DNA from: Variovorax sp.
Lineage (GTDB): Bacteria > Pseudomonadota > Gammaproteobacteria > Burkholderiales > Burkholderiaceae_C
Direction of reading: 5' to 3'
DNA length: 9,095 nucleotides
Assembly: GCA_028292145.1 (NCBI GenBank)
Contig: JAQGMX010000418.1
Span: 1-9,095, forward strand
Position 1 is the stretch's first letter. Every line of letters begins with the position of its first letter. Below, piece after piece: positions 1 to 5,770 of the stretch. Made by a program: the position numbers and the translations under genes. Below the pieces are notes generated by a model that saw only the letters and a list, made by a program, of their open reading frames with translations, did no database searches and was not told the origin of the DNA.

Positions 1-411
1 GGCGCCGATCAGCGCCACGCTGGAGACTTCGCGTTCGGTCCAGAGCGTCTGCAACGCGTTGATCGCCACGAAGGCGCCGAAGGAGAACCCGGCCACGGCC
101 AGCGCACCCGTCGGCGCGACCTGCGCGACGACGGCGCGGTAATCCTCTGTTTCGCCGCGGCCTTCGTCATGCACGCCCTGGCTGGCACCGACGCCGCGGA
201 AGTTGAAGCGCACGGCCGTCCAGCCGCTGGCGACGAAGGCACGCGCCAGCGTCTGCACGACCTTGTTGTCCATCGTGCCGCCGAACAGCGGATGCGGATG
301 CGCGATGACGGCCACGCCGCGCGGCGTCACGCCTTCGGCGGGCTGGTCGCGTTGCGCTTCGATGGCGCCGGCTGCGCCCTCAAGGATCAGCTTTTCGGTC
401 TGGGAATTCAT
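1..411 (-). CDS. alpha/beta hydrolase, 3' part cut by window edge
   Basis: The first 137 residues of a cytoplasmic serine hydrolase are visible; the C-terminus lies beyond base 1. The ATG at 411-409 opens with MNSQTEKLILEG. The fold signature is clear: an HPHPLFGGTMDNKVV segment at residues 38-52 (oxyanion-hole loop plus helix), a strand and turn RFNFRGVGAS at 68-77, and the nucleophile elbow GFSFG at 108-112 with Ser110 as the probable nucleophile. The Asp and His of the triad would fall in the missing part. There is no signal peptide. Proteins with this HPHP...GGTMDN motif are small (about 200-220 residues) hydrolases of unknown substrate, often next to ferredoxin genes in Burkholderiales (my recollection of the family, not checked). 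The start lies 19 nt after the ferredoxin stop, so it is probably the last visible gene of the hemJ-like operon. I see no good Shine-Dalgarno, so translation may depend on coupling. The substrate cannot be named. Confidence 0.88.
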   Translation of the reverse strand, partial: MNSQTEKLILEGAAGAIEAQRDQPAEGVTPRGVAVIAHPHPLFGGTMDNKVVQTLARAFVASGWTAVRFNFRGVGASQGVHDEGRGETEDYRAVVAQVAPTGALAVAGFSFGAFVAINALQTLWTEREVSSVALIGA

Positions 412-430
412 GGCTTGGCGACGAATGGAT

Positions 431-805
431 TCAGCGGCCGACGTCCGGCGGCAGCACCAGCCGCTCGACAATCTGGCCGTTCTGCAGGTGCGATTCGACG
501 ATCTCGTCGATGTCGGACTTGTCGACGAAGGTGTACCAGACGCCTTCGGGATACACCACCGCCACCGGACCGCCCGCGCAGCGGTCCAGGCAGCCGGCCT
601 TGTTCACGCGAACCTTGCCCACGCCCGACAGGCCGAGCTCCTTGACGCGCGACTTGCAGCGATCGAAACCCTCTTGCGCGTCGTGGCGGGCGCAGGAATC
701 CTCGCCGTTCTTGCGTTCGTTGAGGCAGAAGAAGATGTGGCGCTCGTAATAGCTGGCGGTGCCGGCGGCGCCGCTGGCATCGGCGGATGTGTTTGGACTG
801 GGCAT
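431..805 (-). CDS. thioredoxin-like [2Fe-2S] ferredoxin
   Basis: A soluble 124-residue electron carrier of the thioredoxin-fold (Shethna-type) [2Fe-2S] class. After a low-complexity N-terminus (residues 1-17) comes YYERHIFFCLNER with Cys27, then Cys38, and VNKAGCLDRCAGGP with Cys72 and Cys76. The C-x10-C ... C-x3-C spacing matches the four cluster ligands of this family. Cys50 is an extra cysteine. VYPEGVWYTFVDKSDIDEI (85-103) is the usual C-terminal strand and helix. The length is normal for the family with a short extension. The ATG at 805-803 is 9 nt after the VanZ stop and I see no convincing Shine-Dalgarno, so translation may be coupled to the gene before it. The redox partner is unknown. 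It shares an operon with a HemJ-like protein, which must pass electrons to something, but pairing them is only my inference. Confidence 0.93.
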   Translation of the reverse strand: MPSPNTSADASGAAGTASYYERHIFFCLNERKNGEDSCARHDAQEGFDRCKSRVKELGLSGVGKVRVNKAGCLDRCAGGPVAVVYPEGVWYTFVDKSDIDEIVESHLQNGQIVERLVLPPDVGR

Positions 806-814
806 CGGACGATT

Positions 815-1921
815 CTAGGTTTGGCCCGAGCGCCGCGACACCCGCGTCAGCACGTAGCCCAGCGTCGCAAAGGGCCAGAGCCAGCCGAGCCATTGGGCGA
901 GGCCGTGGAAGCGGATGAAGCGGCCCTGCTCCCAGTTGGCCAGCGTCTGCGCGAAATACGCGCTTTCGGGCGCCTGGTTCAGCAGGCTCAGATGCACCAC
1001 CAGCGCCATCAGCAGCAACGCCGCGCAAAGCCGGCGCCGCGCGCCGAGCAGCAGCACACCGACGATCAGCGCGCCCGCGATGCCGAACTGGACCGGCATG
1101 CTGAGCCAGGCCCAGGCGTGTTCCGGGCCGTAGCTCAGCGCCGCCGACAACGCGCTGGCCGCGATGCCGGCAGCCAGCGTCAGCGCCAGCAGCACGGCGC
1201 GCTGCGCCACCGAACGCGCGACGGTGAAAGCCAGCAGGCACGGCACCAGCGCGCCGAGCAGCACGCACAGCATTTCGACGCCGGGCACCAGCGGTTCGAG
1301 CTCGAATTCGCGCAGCGGCAGCCACTCGAGGAAAGGCGTGTCCAGCAGCCATTCGGCGATGGCGGTCTCGAGGCGCTCGAAGACCTGCCCCAGCCCGAAA
1401 GTGACGGCCGCCGGAAACAGCAGTGCGATCGGCCAGAGCGCCAGCAACACAAGACCGCCGCGCGCGTCGTCGACGAACCACTGCGCACGCACGCGCGTCC
1501 AGTGCGCGACCGCGCCGAGACGCTCGAGCGCGGCGGCCAGCACCGCGCCAGCGAGCGCGCCGACCGTGTTCAGGCCGAGATCGACATTCGATGGAATCCG
1601 CACCGGCAGGTAGCTCTGCAATGTTTCCATCGCGAAAGAAATAGCGCCGCCGATCAGCGTCGCGCGCAGCACCGCCTGCCAGACGCCCGCCTGCGGACGC
1701 GTGCGAAGCACCGCCAGCGCAGCCAGAAATCCAAGCGGCACGTAGCCGGCGACGTTGATGCCGAAGTCGAAACCGGTCCAGTATTTCGGCCACGCCGCCG
1801 TCAGGTAGGCCCACGGCGCGATGCCTTGGTCGCGCCAGTCGGCGAACGGATAGAGGCTCGCGTAGACGATGAGCGCCGCGTAGGCCAGCGTCAATGGCAA
1901 CGCAGCCGATTTATGACGCAC
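815..1921 (-). CDS. VanZ family integral membrane protein
   Basis: A polytopic inner-membrane protein of 368 residues. The N-terminal third is a VanZ-like domain: a first helix (about residues 9-24) ending in the family signature LYPFADWR (23-30), the FGINVAGYVPLGFLAAL helix (53-69), a helix around 85-100, and ETLQSYLPVRIPSNVDLGLN (99-118) followed by a glycine/alanine-rich helix (119-132). The remainder (about 155-360) adds five or so hydrophobic segments absent from minimal VanZ proteins. I chose the GTG at 1921-1919 (product MRHKSAALPL) because it lies 8 nt after the upstream stop, no ATG fits in frame nearby, and the hydrophobic helix follows at once; a TTG a few codons later is possible. 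VanZ of enterococci gives low-level teicoplanin resistance, but chromosomal proteobacterial members have no established role, so no resistance is implied. Confidence 0.88.
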   Translation of the reverse strand: MRHKSAALPLTLAYAALIVYASLYPFADWRDQGIAPWAYLTAAWPKYWTGFDFGINVAGYVPLGFLAALAVLRTRPQAGVWQAVLRATLIGGAISFAMETLQSYLPVRIPSNVDLGLNTVGALAGAVLAAALERLGAVAHWTRVRAQWFVDDARGGLVLLALWPIALLFPAAVTFGLGQVFERLETAIAEWLLDTPFLEWLPLREFELEPLVPGVEMLCVLLGALVPCLLAFTVARSVAQRAVLLALTLAAGIAASALSAALSYGPEHAWAWLSMPVQFGIAGALIVGVLLLGARRRLCAALLLMALVVHLSLLNQAPESAYFAQTLANWEQGRFIRFHGLAQWLGWLWPFATLGYVLTRVSRRSGQT

Positions 1922-1929
1922 GGCGACGG

Positions 1930-2358
1930 TCAGAACGGCTTGACGACCACCAGGATGACGATGGCGAGAAGCAGGATGACCGGCACTTCGTTGAACCAGC
2001 GATAGAAGACATGGCTGCGCCGGTTCGTGCCGGCAACGAAGCGCCGCAACAGCACCCCGCACCCGTGGTGATAGCCGATGGCGAGCACGACCAAGGCCAG
2101 CTTGGCATGCATCCAGCCGTTGCCGGGACCGCGGCCGATGCCGTAGCCCATCCACAGCCACGCACCGAGAAGAATGGCCGGCACCGCGAGGATCGTGGTA
2201 AAGCGCAGCAGCTTGCGTGCCATCAGCAGCAGACGCGCCCGTTCGGCCTCGGAGCCCGGAGGCACCTGCGCCAGGTTTACGAAGATGCGCGGTAGATAGA
2301 ACAGTCCGGCGAACCAGCTGGCGATGAAAACGATATGAAGCGATTTGATCCAGAGCAT
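1930..2358 (-). CDS. hemJ: HemJ-like protoporphyrinogen oxidase (often labelled CopD family)
   Basis: A 142-residue membrane protein with four predicted helices (about residues 4-24, 52-72, 84-104, 122-140). It opens MLWIKSLHIVFIASWFAGL, has YLPRIFVN at 21-28, GWMHAKLALVVLAIGYHHG at 81-99 and ends RWFNEVPVILLLAIVILVVV..KPF. This is the HemJ (UPF0093) pattern: a conserved His in helix 1 (His8), a Leu-Pro-Arg after it, a Met-His-x-Lys in helix 3 (Lys86) and a Trp-Phe-Asn-Glu-x-Pro before the last helix. HemJ oxidises protoporphyrinogen IX to protoporphyrin IX without using HemG or HemY, in the inner membrane. Automatic annotation often calls such proteins CopD (copper export), but CopD has more helices and different metal residues. 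The ATG at 2358-2356 begins the first helix; the Shine-Dalgarno is weak. It is divergent from hemB, which supports a haem role, and it starts the minus-strand operon. The gene symbol is a family-level assignment. Confidence 0.85.
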   Translation of the reverse strand: MLWIKSLHIVFIASWFAGLFYLPRIFVNLAQVPPGSEAERARLLLMARKLLRFTTILAVPAILLGAWLWMGYGIGRGPGNGWMHAKLALVVLAIGYHHGCGVLLRRFVAGTNRRSHVFYRWFNEVPVILLLAIVILVVVKPF

Positions 2359-2397
2359 GGGCGGCAGTGTAGTGACGCTTCTCGACGAATCGCGCAG

Positions 2398-2430
2398 ACA
2401 AAAAAAAGCCCGACGAATGCACGCCGGGCT
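2398..2430 (-). terminator. Rho-independent terminator upstream of hemJ-like gene
   Basis: Read on the minus strand, AGCCCGGCG and CGTCGGGCT form a 9-bp stem (one G-U pair) around the 6-nt loop TGCATT, followed directly by a T-run from 2406 to 2400. It ends about 41 nt before the hemJ start. There is no minus-strand coding gene upstream for it to terminate, since hemB points away, so it must end a small RNA, an attenuated leader transcript, or antisense transcription from the hemB side. Confidence 0.75.
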
Positions 2431-2503
2431 GGGAAGCCTTTTTGCTGTCACACATCGAGGCACCCGCTCAGGGAGGAAAAGCGGGGAACGGCAAGCCGCT
2501 CGA
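2400..2503 (-). ncRNA. candidate small RNA or attenuated leader of hemJ operon
   Basis: A transcript starting near 2503 (7 nt beyond a promoter-like -10) and ending in the T-run at 2400 would be about 104 nt. It contains CCCGCT/AGCGGG, a perfect 6-bp stem (plus-strand arms 2463-2468 and 2480-2485), closing an 11-nt loop TTTCCTCCCTG. This exposes CCUCC, the complement of a Shine-Dalgarno. The left arm of that stem on the RNA (CCGCT) can instead pair with AGCGG at 2500-2496, so two alternative stems compete. The 3' end is a strong intrinsic terminator. No family could be assigned. Either a trans-acting small RNA or a cis attenuator fits the layout; the sequence alone does not decide. The hairpins are seen directly and the transcript is inferred. 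Confidence 0.45.
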
Positions 2504-2509
2504 CAGAGA

Positions 2510-2537
2510 ATTTAACAAATGCGAACGATCGTTTCAA
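2510..2537 (-). promoter_or_regulatory. sigma70-like promoter toward hemJ / candidate small RNA
   Basis: On the minus strand TTGAAA (2537-2532, five of six matches to TTGACA) is followed after 16 nt by TTAAAT (2515-2510, four of six matches to TATAAT). The spacing is good and the surroundings are the most A+T-rich part of the intergenic region. The spacer contains most of a perfect 10-bp palindrome, AACGATCGTT at 2524-2533, which overlaps the -35 by two bases and could be an operator or simply chance. Confidence 0.45.
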
Positions 2538-2555
2538 GCAGTTTGTAAGGTTTTA

Positions 2556-2615
2556 TTGACACTTCCGCGACCCCTCGGAAGTCGCCGGGAAGGCGCATCG
2601 GACACAATTTGCGCC
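2556..2615 (+). promoter_or_regulatory. hemB upstream region with two inverted repeats
   Basis: TTGACA at 2556-2561 is a perfect -35 hexamer, but I find no credible -10 at 16-18 nt. Overlapping its last base is a perfect 7-bp inverted repeat, ACTTCCG (2561-2567) and CGGAAGT (2576-2582), with an 8-nt loop. A second perfect inverted repeat, GGCGCA (2592-2597) and TGCGCC (2610-2615), directly abuts the hemB ATG. The only Shine-Dalgarno-like run, GGGAAGG at 2587-2593, is 22 nt from the ATG and touches the left arm of the second hairpin. If that hairpin forms in the mRNA, GGGAA would be brought next to the start codon. The repeats are seen; any function is inferred. Confidence 0.35.
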
Positions 2616-3635
2616 ATGACTGTTCACGCCAACTTCCATGCGCCCTTCCCCGCCGGTCGTCCCCGCCGCCTGCGCCGCGACACTTTCACCCGCAACCTGG
2701 TGCGAGAAAACGCCCTCACCGCGCACGACCTGATTTATCCGGTCTTCGTGCAGGAAGGCGAAAACCGTCGCGATCCGGTGTCGTCGATGCCCGGCGTCGA
2801 CCGCCTGAGCCTGGACCTGCTGCTGCCGCTGGCCGAGGAATGCGTGGCGCTGGGCATCCCGGTGATGGCGCTGTTCCCAGTGGTCGATGCCAGCCTCAAG
2901 ACGCCCGACGGCGACGAGGCTTTCAACCCCGACGGCCTGATTCCGCGCGTGGTCGCAGCGCTGAAATCGCGCTTTCCGGAGCTGGGCATCATGACCGACG
3001 TGGCGCTCGACCCCTACACCAGCCACGGCCAGGACGGCCTGCTCGACGACACCGGCTACATCCTGAACGATGCCACTGTCGAGGTTCTTGTGAAGCAGGC
3101 GCTGACCCAGTCGGAAGCCGGCGTCGACATCGTGGCGCCGAGCGACATGATGGACGGCCGCATCGGCGCGATCCGAGACGCGCTAGAAGCCAACGGCGAC
3201 ATCCACACGCGGATCATGGCGTACAGCGCCAAGTACGCGAGCGCCTTCTACGGCCCGTTCCGCGACGCCGTCGGCTCCGCTGCCAACCTCGGCAAGAGCA
3301 ATAAGAAGGTCTACCAGATGGACGCCGGCAACAGCGACGAAGCGCTGCGCGAAGTGGCGATCGACATCGCCGAAGGCGCCGACATGGTGATGGTCAAGCC
3401 CGGCATGCCGTACCTGGACATCGTGCGCCGCGTGAAAGACGAATTCCGCGTGCCGACCTTCGCCTATCAGGTCAGCGGCGAGTACGCAATGCTGAAGGCG
3501 GCGGCGCAGAACGGCTGGCTCGATCACGACGCGGTGATGCTGGAAAGCCTGCTGGCGTTCAAACGCGCGGGCGCCGACGGCGTGCTGACGTATTTCGCGA
3601 TCGATGCCGCGCGTGCGCTGCGCGCGCAGCGTTGA
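2616..3635 (+). CDS. hemB: porphobilinogen synthase (delta-aminolevulinic acid dehydratase)
   Basis: A cytoplasmic enzyme that condenses two 5-aminolevulinate molecules to porphobilinogen, the second common step of haem synthesis. The 339-residue length is typical. Both Schiff-base lysines are present: Lys206 in MAYSAKYASAFYGPFRDA and Lys261 in MVMVKPGMPYLD. The metal-site segment reads DVALDPYTSHGQDG (128-141): Ala, Asp and Asp stand where zinc-type enzymes such as E. coli HemB have three cysteines. This is the pattern of the Mg2+-dependent, zinc-independent class known from Pseudomonas aeruginosa. The ATG at 2616 (MTVHANFHAPFP) fits the usual N-terminal arm before RPRRLRRDTFTRNLVREN; a longer upstream reading frame back to 2442 is not supported by homology. 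The downstream transporter gene starts 27 nt after the stop, suggesting cotranscription. It is divergent from the hemJ-like gene. Confidence 0.98.
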   Translation: MTVHANFHAPFPAGRPRRLRRDTFTRNLVRENALTAHDLIYPVFVQEGENRRDPVSSMPGVDRLSLDLLLPLAEECVALGIPVMALFPVVDASLKTPDGDEAFNPDGLIPRVVAALKSRFPELGIMTDVALDPYTSHGQDGLLDDTGYILNDATVEVLVKQALTQSEAGVDIVAPSDMMDGRIGAIRDALEANGDIHTRIMAYSAKYASAFYGPFRDAVGSAANLGKSNKKVYQMDAGNSDEALREVAIDIAEGADMVMVKPGMPYLDIVRRVKDEFRVPTFAYQVSGEYAMLKAAAQNGWLDHDAVMLESLLAFKRAGADGVLTYFAIDAARALRAQR

Positions 3636-3662
3636 CCTGATCCAGAGCGTCGCCCGTCTTCC

Positions 3663-4811
3663 ATGCGCCTTTTCGAGATCACCGGCTCGCACGTCGAGGA
3701 GCACGACGCGCTGGCGCCGCTGGCGCTGCCCGGTGCCTGCCGCAACGGCTATCTGTGGCTGTCCCTGACGCGGGAAGAATTCCGCGCCGAACTCGCCACC
3801 GTCCAGGCCATCCTGCAATCGCTCAGCGGCGCGACGCTGGTCGACCTGCATGTGAGCGATCTGCTCAACGACCAGTTGCCGTCGCACTACGACTACACCT
3901 CGCTCTACGACGTGCTGGTGTTCCGGCGGCTTTCGGCGAGTTCGGTCGCCGCGACGGCCGCGACCAACGGTTCCGATCCGCCGCAGACGCTGCGCACCGG
4001 CCCGCCGGTGCTGCGTCGCGTCGACACCCGCCCGGTCGGCTTCGCGGTCTTCGATCGCGTGCTGCTCTCCGTGCATCCCGAAGACGGTGCCGCGCGCGAC
4101 GTCTATGCGCAGAAACTGCTCGCTGCGGCGGCGTCGACGCGCAACGGCGCCGCAGCGCCCGCGCTGGACATCCGCGCCGTGAGCGCGCGCGTGCCGACCG
4201 GCCCGCCGGACCTGATGCTGCGCGTCGTCAACCAGATCGTCGACGGCTACCTCGACCTGCGGCGCGAACTCACGCGGCAGCTCGACCATTGGCAGGCCGA
4301 GCTGATCGATCCGCGCAGCCGCTTCACCAACTGGAGCGCGCTGATGGAGGCGCGCCACGCGCTGCATCACCTCGACGAGATCTGCGAAGACCAGCGCGCC
4401 GCCGTGCAGGACTGGATCGACGCCGTCGAAACGCTGCCCTCACCCGAAACGCCGGCCGACGCCCGCGAGCGCGAACTCACGCTGGTCCGCAGCCGCGACG
4501 TGCTGGAGCACATCGAGCGCGTCGTCCATCACGTGCGCCGACTGGAGCAGAACGCCGAAACCGCGGTGCAGATGCACTTCAGCGTCCAGAGCCACCGCAC
4601 CAACGACATCATGCGGGTGCTGACCGTGCTGACGGCCATCTTCCTGCCGCTGAATCTCATCGCCGGCATCTTCGGCATGAACTTCGAATTCATTCCGCTG
4701 GTGCACAAAGCCGACGGCTTCTGGATCGCGATGGGCTCGATGGGCGTGACCGCCGTGGCGCTGATCCTGGTGTTCTGGCGCAAGCGCTACCTTGCGCGCA
4801 CGACGCGCTAG
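3663..4811 (+). CDS. CorA/ZntB-family divalent cation transporter
   Basis: A 382-residue inner-membrane protein of the CorA (2-TM-GxN) family. It has a long cytoplasmic N-terminal domain (1-180), a long helical section (about 184-315, including a charged stretch 265-300), TM1 (about 316-337, IMRVLTVLTAIFLPLNLIAG) ending in the signature GMN at 338-340, the loop FEFIPLVHKADG and TM2 (353-372) with a basic tail. The family forms pentamers that carry Mg2+, Co2+, Ni2+ or Zn2+; the GMN motif does not distinguish CorA import from ZntB-type zinc transport, so I give no symbol. Residues 91-116 are a low-complexity Ser/Ala/Thr/Pro insertion in the N-terminal domain. The ATG at 3663 is 27 nt after hemB, with no strong Shine-Dalgarno. 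Sitting behind a Mg2+-type HemB may be meaningful or merely conserved gene order. Confidence 0.93.
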   Translation: MRLFEITGSHVEEHDALAPLALPGACRNGYLWLSLTREEFRAELATVQAILQSLSGATLVDLHVSDLLNDQLPSHYDYTSLYDVLVFRRLSASSVAATAATNGSDPPQTLRTGPPVLRRVDTRPVGFAVFDRVLLSVHPEDGAARDVYAQKLLAAAASTRNGAAAPALDIRAVSARVPTGPPDLMLRVVNQIVDGYLDLRRELTRQLDHWQAELIDPRSRFTNWSALMEARHALHHLDEICEDQRAAVQDWIDAVETLPSPETPADARERELTLVRSRDVLEHIERVVHHVRRLEQNAETAVQMHFSVQSHRTNDIMRVLTVLTAIFLPLNLIAGIFGMNFEFIPLVHKADGFWIAMGSMGVTAVALILVFWRKRYLARTTR

Positions 4812-4839
4812 CCAGATCGCAGATCGGCGACCGACGCGG

Positions 4840-5742
4840 ATGGACACCCTCGACCTGCTCAAGACCTTCCGCGACGTCGCCGAACAAGGCAGCTTCTCGC
4901 GCGCGGCCACGCGGCTGGGCATGTCGAAGGCGACCGTCAGCAAGTACGTGGCCGAGCTGGAGAAGCGCCTCGGCGTGCGTCTGCTGAACCGGTCGACGCG
5001 CTCCGTGAGCCTGACCGATGCCGGCGCGCTGCTGCTCAAGCGCAGCGTGCCGGTGATGGAAATGATGGCGCTGACCCGTGCCGAAATCCAGGAGCATGCG
5101 AGCCGGCCGACCGGGCGGCTTCGGATTTCGGCGCCTCACGGCATGGGCCAGGGCAACCTGCCGAAGCTGCTGGCGCAGTTCCTCGGGCACTACCCGGAAG
5201 TCGGCATCAGCCTGCACCTGACCAATCGGGTGGTCGACATGGCGGAGGAAGCGATCGACGTCGCGCTGCGCTTCAGCCCGATCGTCGACGACAACCTGAT
5301 CGTGCGTCGGCTCAAGCAGGTCAAACTGGTGGTGGTGGCTTCGCCGGTGTATTGGCGCAAGCACGGCACGCCGACGCATCCAGCCGATCTGGCGCAACAC
5401 GACGCGCTGACGCAGTCGCGGCTCGGGCTGCATCCGCACTGGCGTTTCGAGTCGGACGGCCAACCGATCGACGTGCCGCTCAAGAGCCGCATGGATTCGA
5501 CAGAATCGGCGCCGTTGCTCGAGGTCGCGCTGCAGGGTTTCGGCGTCGTCTACCTGCCTTCGCTGCTGGCGCAACCGTACATCGATGCCGGGGAGCTCGT
5601 GCCGGTACTGCAGACCTACACGCGCAGCGACGTTTGGCTCTCGGCCGCTTATCTGCAGCGTCGCCACAACAGCGCCGCCCTTCGCGCGCTGCTCGACTTC
5701 CTCGAAACCCGGCTCGGCGAAAACCCACGCACCAAGCGCTGA
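4840..5742 (+). CDS. LysR-type transcriptional regulator
   Basis: A 300-residue DNA-binding regulator of normal LysR length. The N-terminal winged helix-turn-helix reads DLLKTFRDVAEQGSFSRAAT (5-24) then RLGMSKATVSKYVAELEKRL (25-44) and the wing RLLNRSTRSVSLTDAGALLL (47-66). A linker helix leads to the effector-binding domain beginning PTGRLRISAPHGMG (about 90-103) and running to residue 300, including PLLEVALQGFGVVYLPS near 232-248. It belongs to the broad group with GRLRISAP after the linker, often regulators of small oxidoreductase genes; the inducer is unknown. I chose the ATG at 4840 because the protein starts directly at the helix-turn-helix; an upstream ATG at 4792 would overlap the transporter gene. 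It lies 28 nt after the transporter stop and 28 nt before the PaiB-like gene, on the same strand rather than divergent from a target. Confidence 0.95.
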   Translation: MDTLDLLKTFRDVAEQGSFSRAATRLGMSKATVSKYVAELEKRLGVRLLNRSTRSVSLTDAGALLLKRSVPVMEMMALTRAEIQEHASRPTGRLRISAPHGMGQGNLPKLLAQFLGHYPEVGISLHLTNRVVDMAEEAIDVALRFSPIVDDNLIVRRLKQVKLVVVASPVYWRKHGTPTHPADLAQHDALTQSRLGLHPHWRFESDGQPIDVPLKSRMDSTESAPLLEVALQGFGVVYLPSLLAQPYIDAGELVPVLQTYTRSDVWLSAAYLQRRHNSAALRALLDFLETRLGENPRTKR

Positions 5743-5770
5743 TCGCCGAGCACCCCAAGAAAGGCCAACC

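Noticed and set aside
815..1921. VanZ as an antibiotic (teicoplanin) resistance gene
   Set aside because: There are no vanA-type genes or transposon, and the protein is a long chromosomal form in a haem-related operon.
203..2005. A 600-residue plus-strand open frame opposite the minus-strand operon
   Set aside because: Its product is an Arg/Gln/His-rich low-complexity sequence with no fold signature, and it lies antisense to four well-recognised genes. It is a GC-bias artefact.
2427..2443. Plus-strand hairpin GGCT-GGGA-AGCC followed by TTTTT, as a terminator
   Set aside because: The stem is only 4 bp, it overlaps the better minus-strand terminator, and no plus-strand gene ends upstream of it.
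2442..2615. An N-terminal extension of HemB from an upstream ATG at 2442
   Set aside because: The extension covers the promoter and hairpin region, has no similarity to HemB, and the 339-residue form already has normal family length.
3183..4370. A 395-residue minus-strand frame opposite hemB and the transporter, and similar frames at 3755-4987 and 4690-5883
   Set aside because: They are composition-driven shadows of real genes, with arginine-rich translations and no recognisable motifs.
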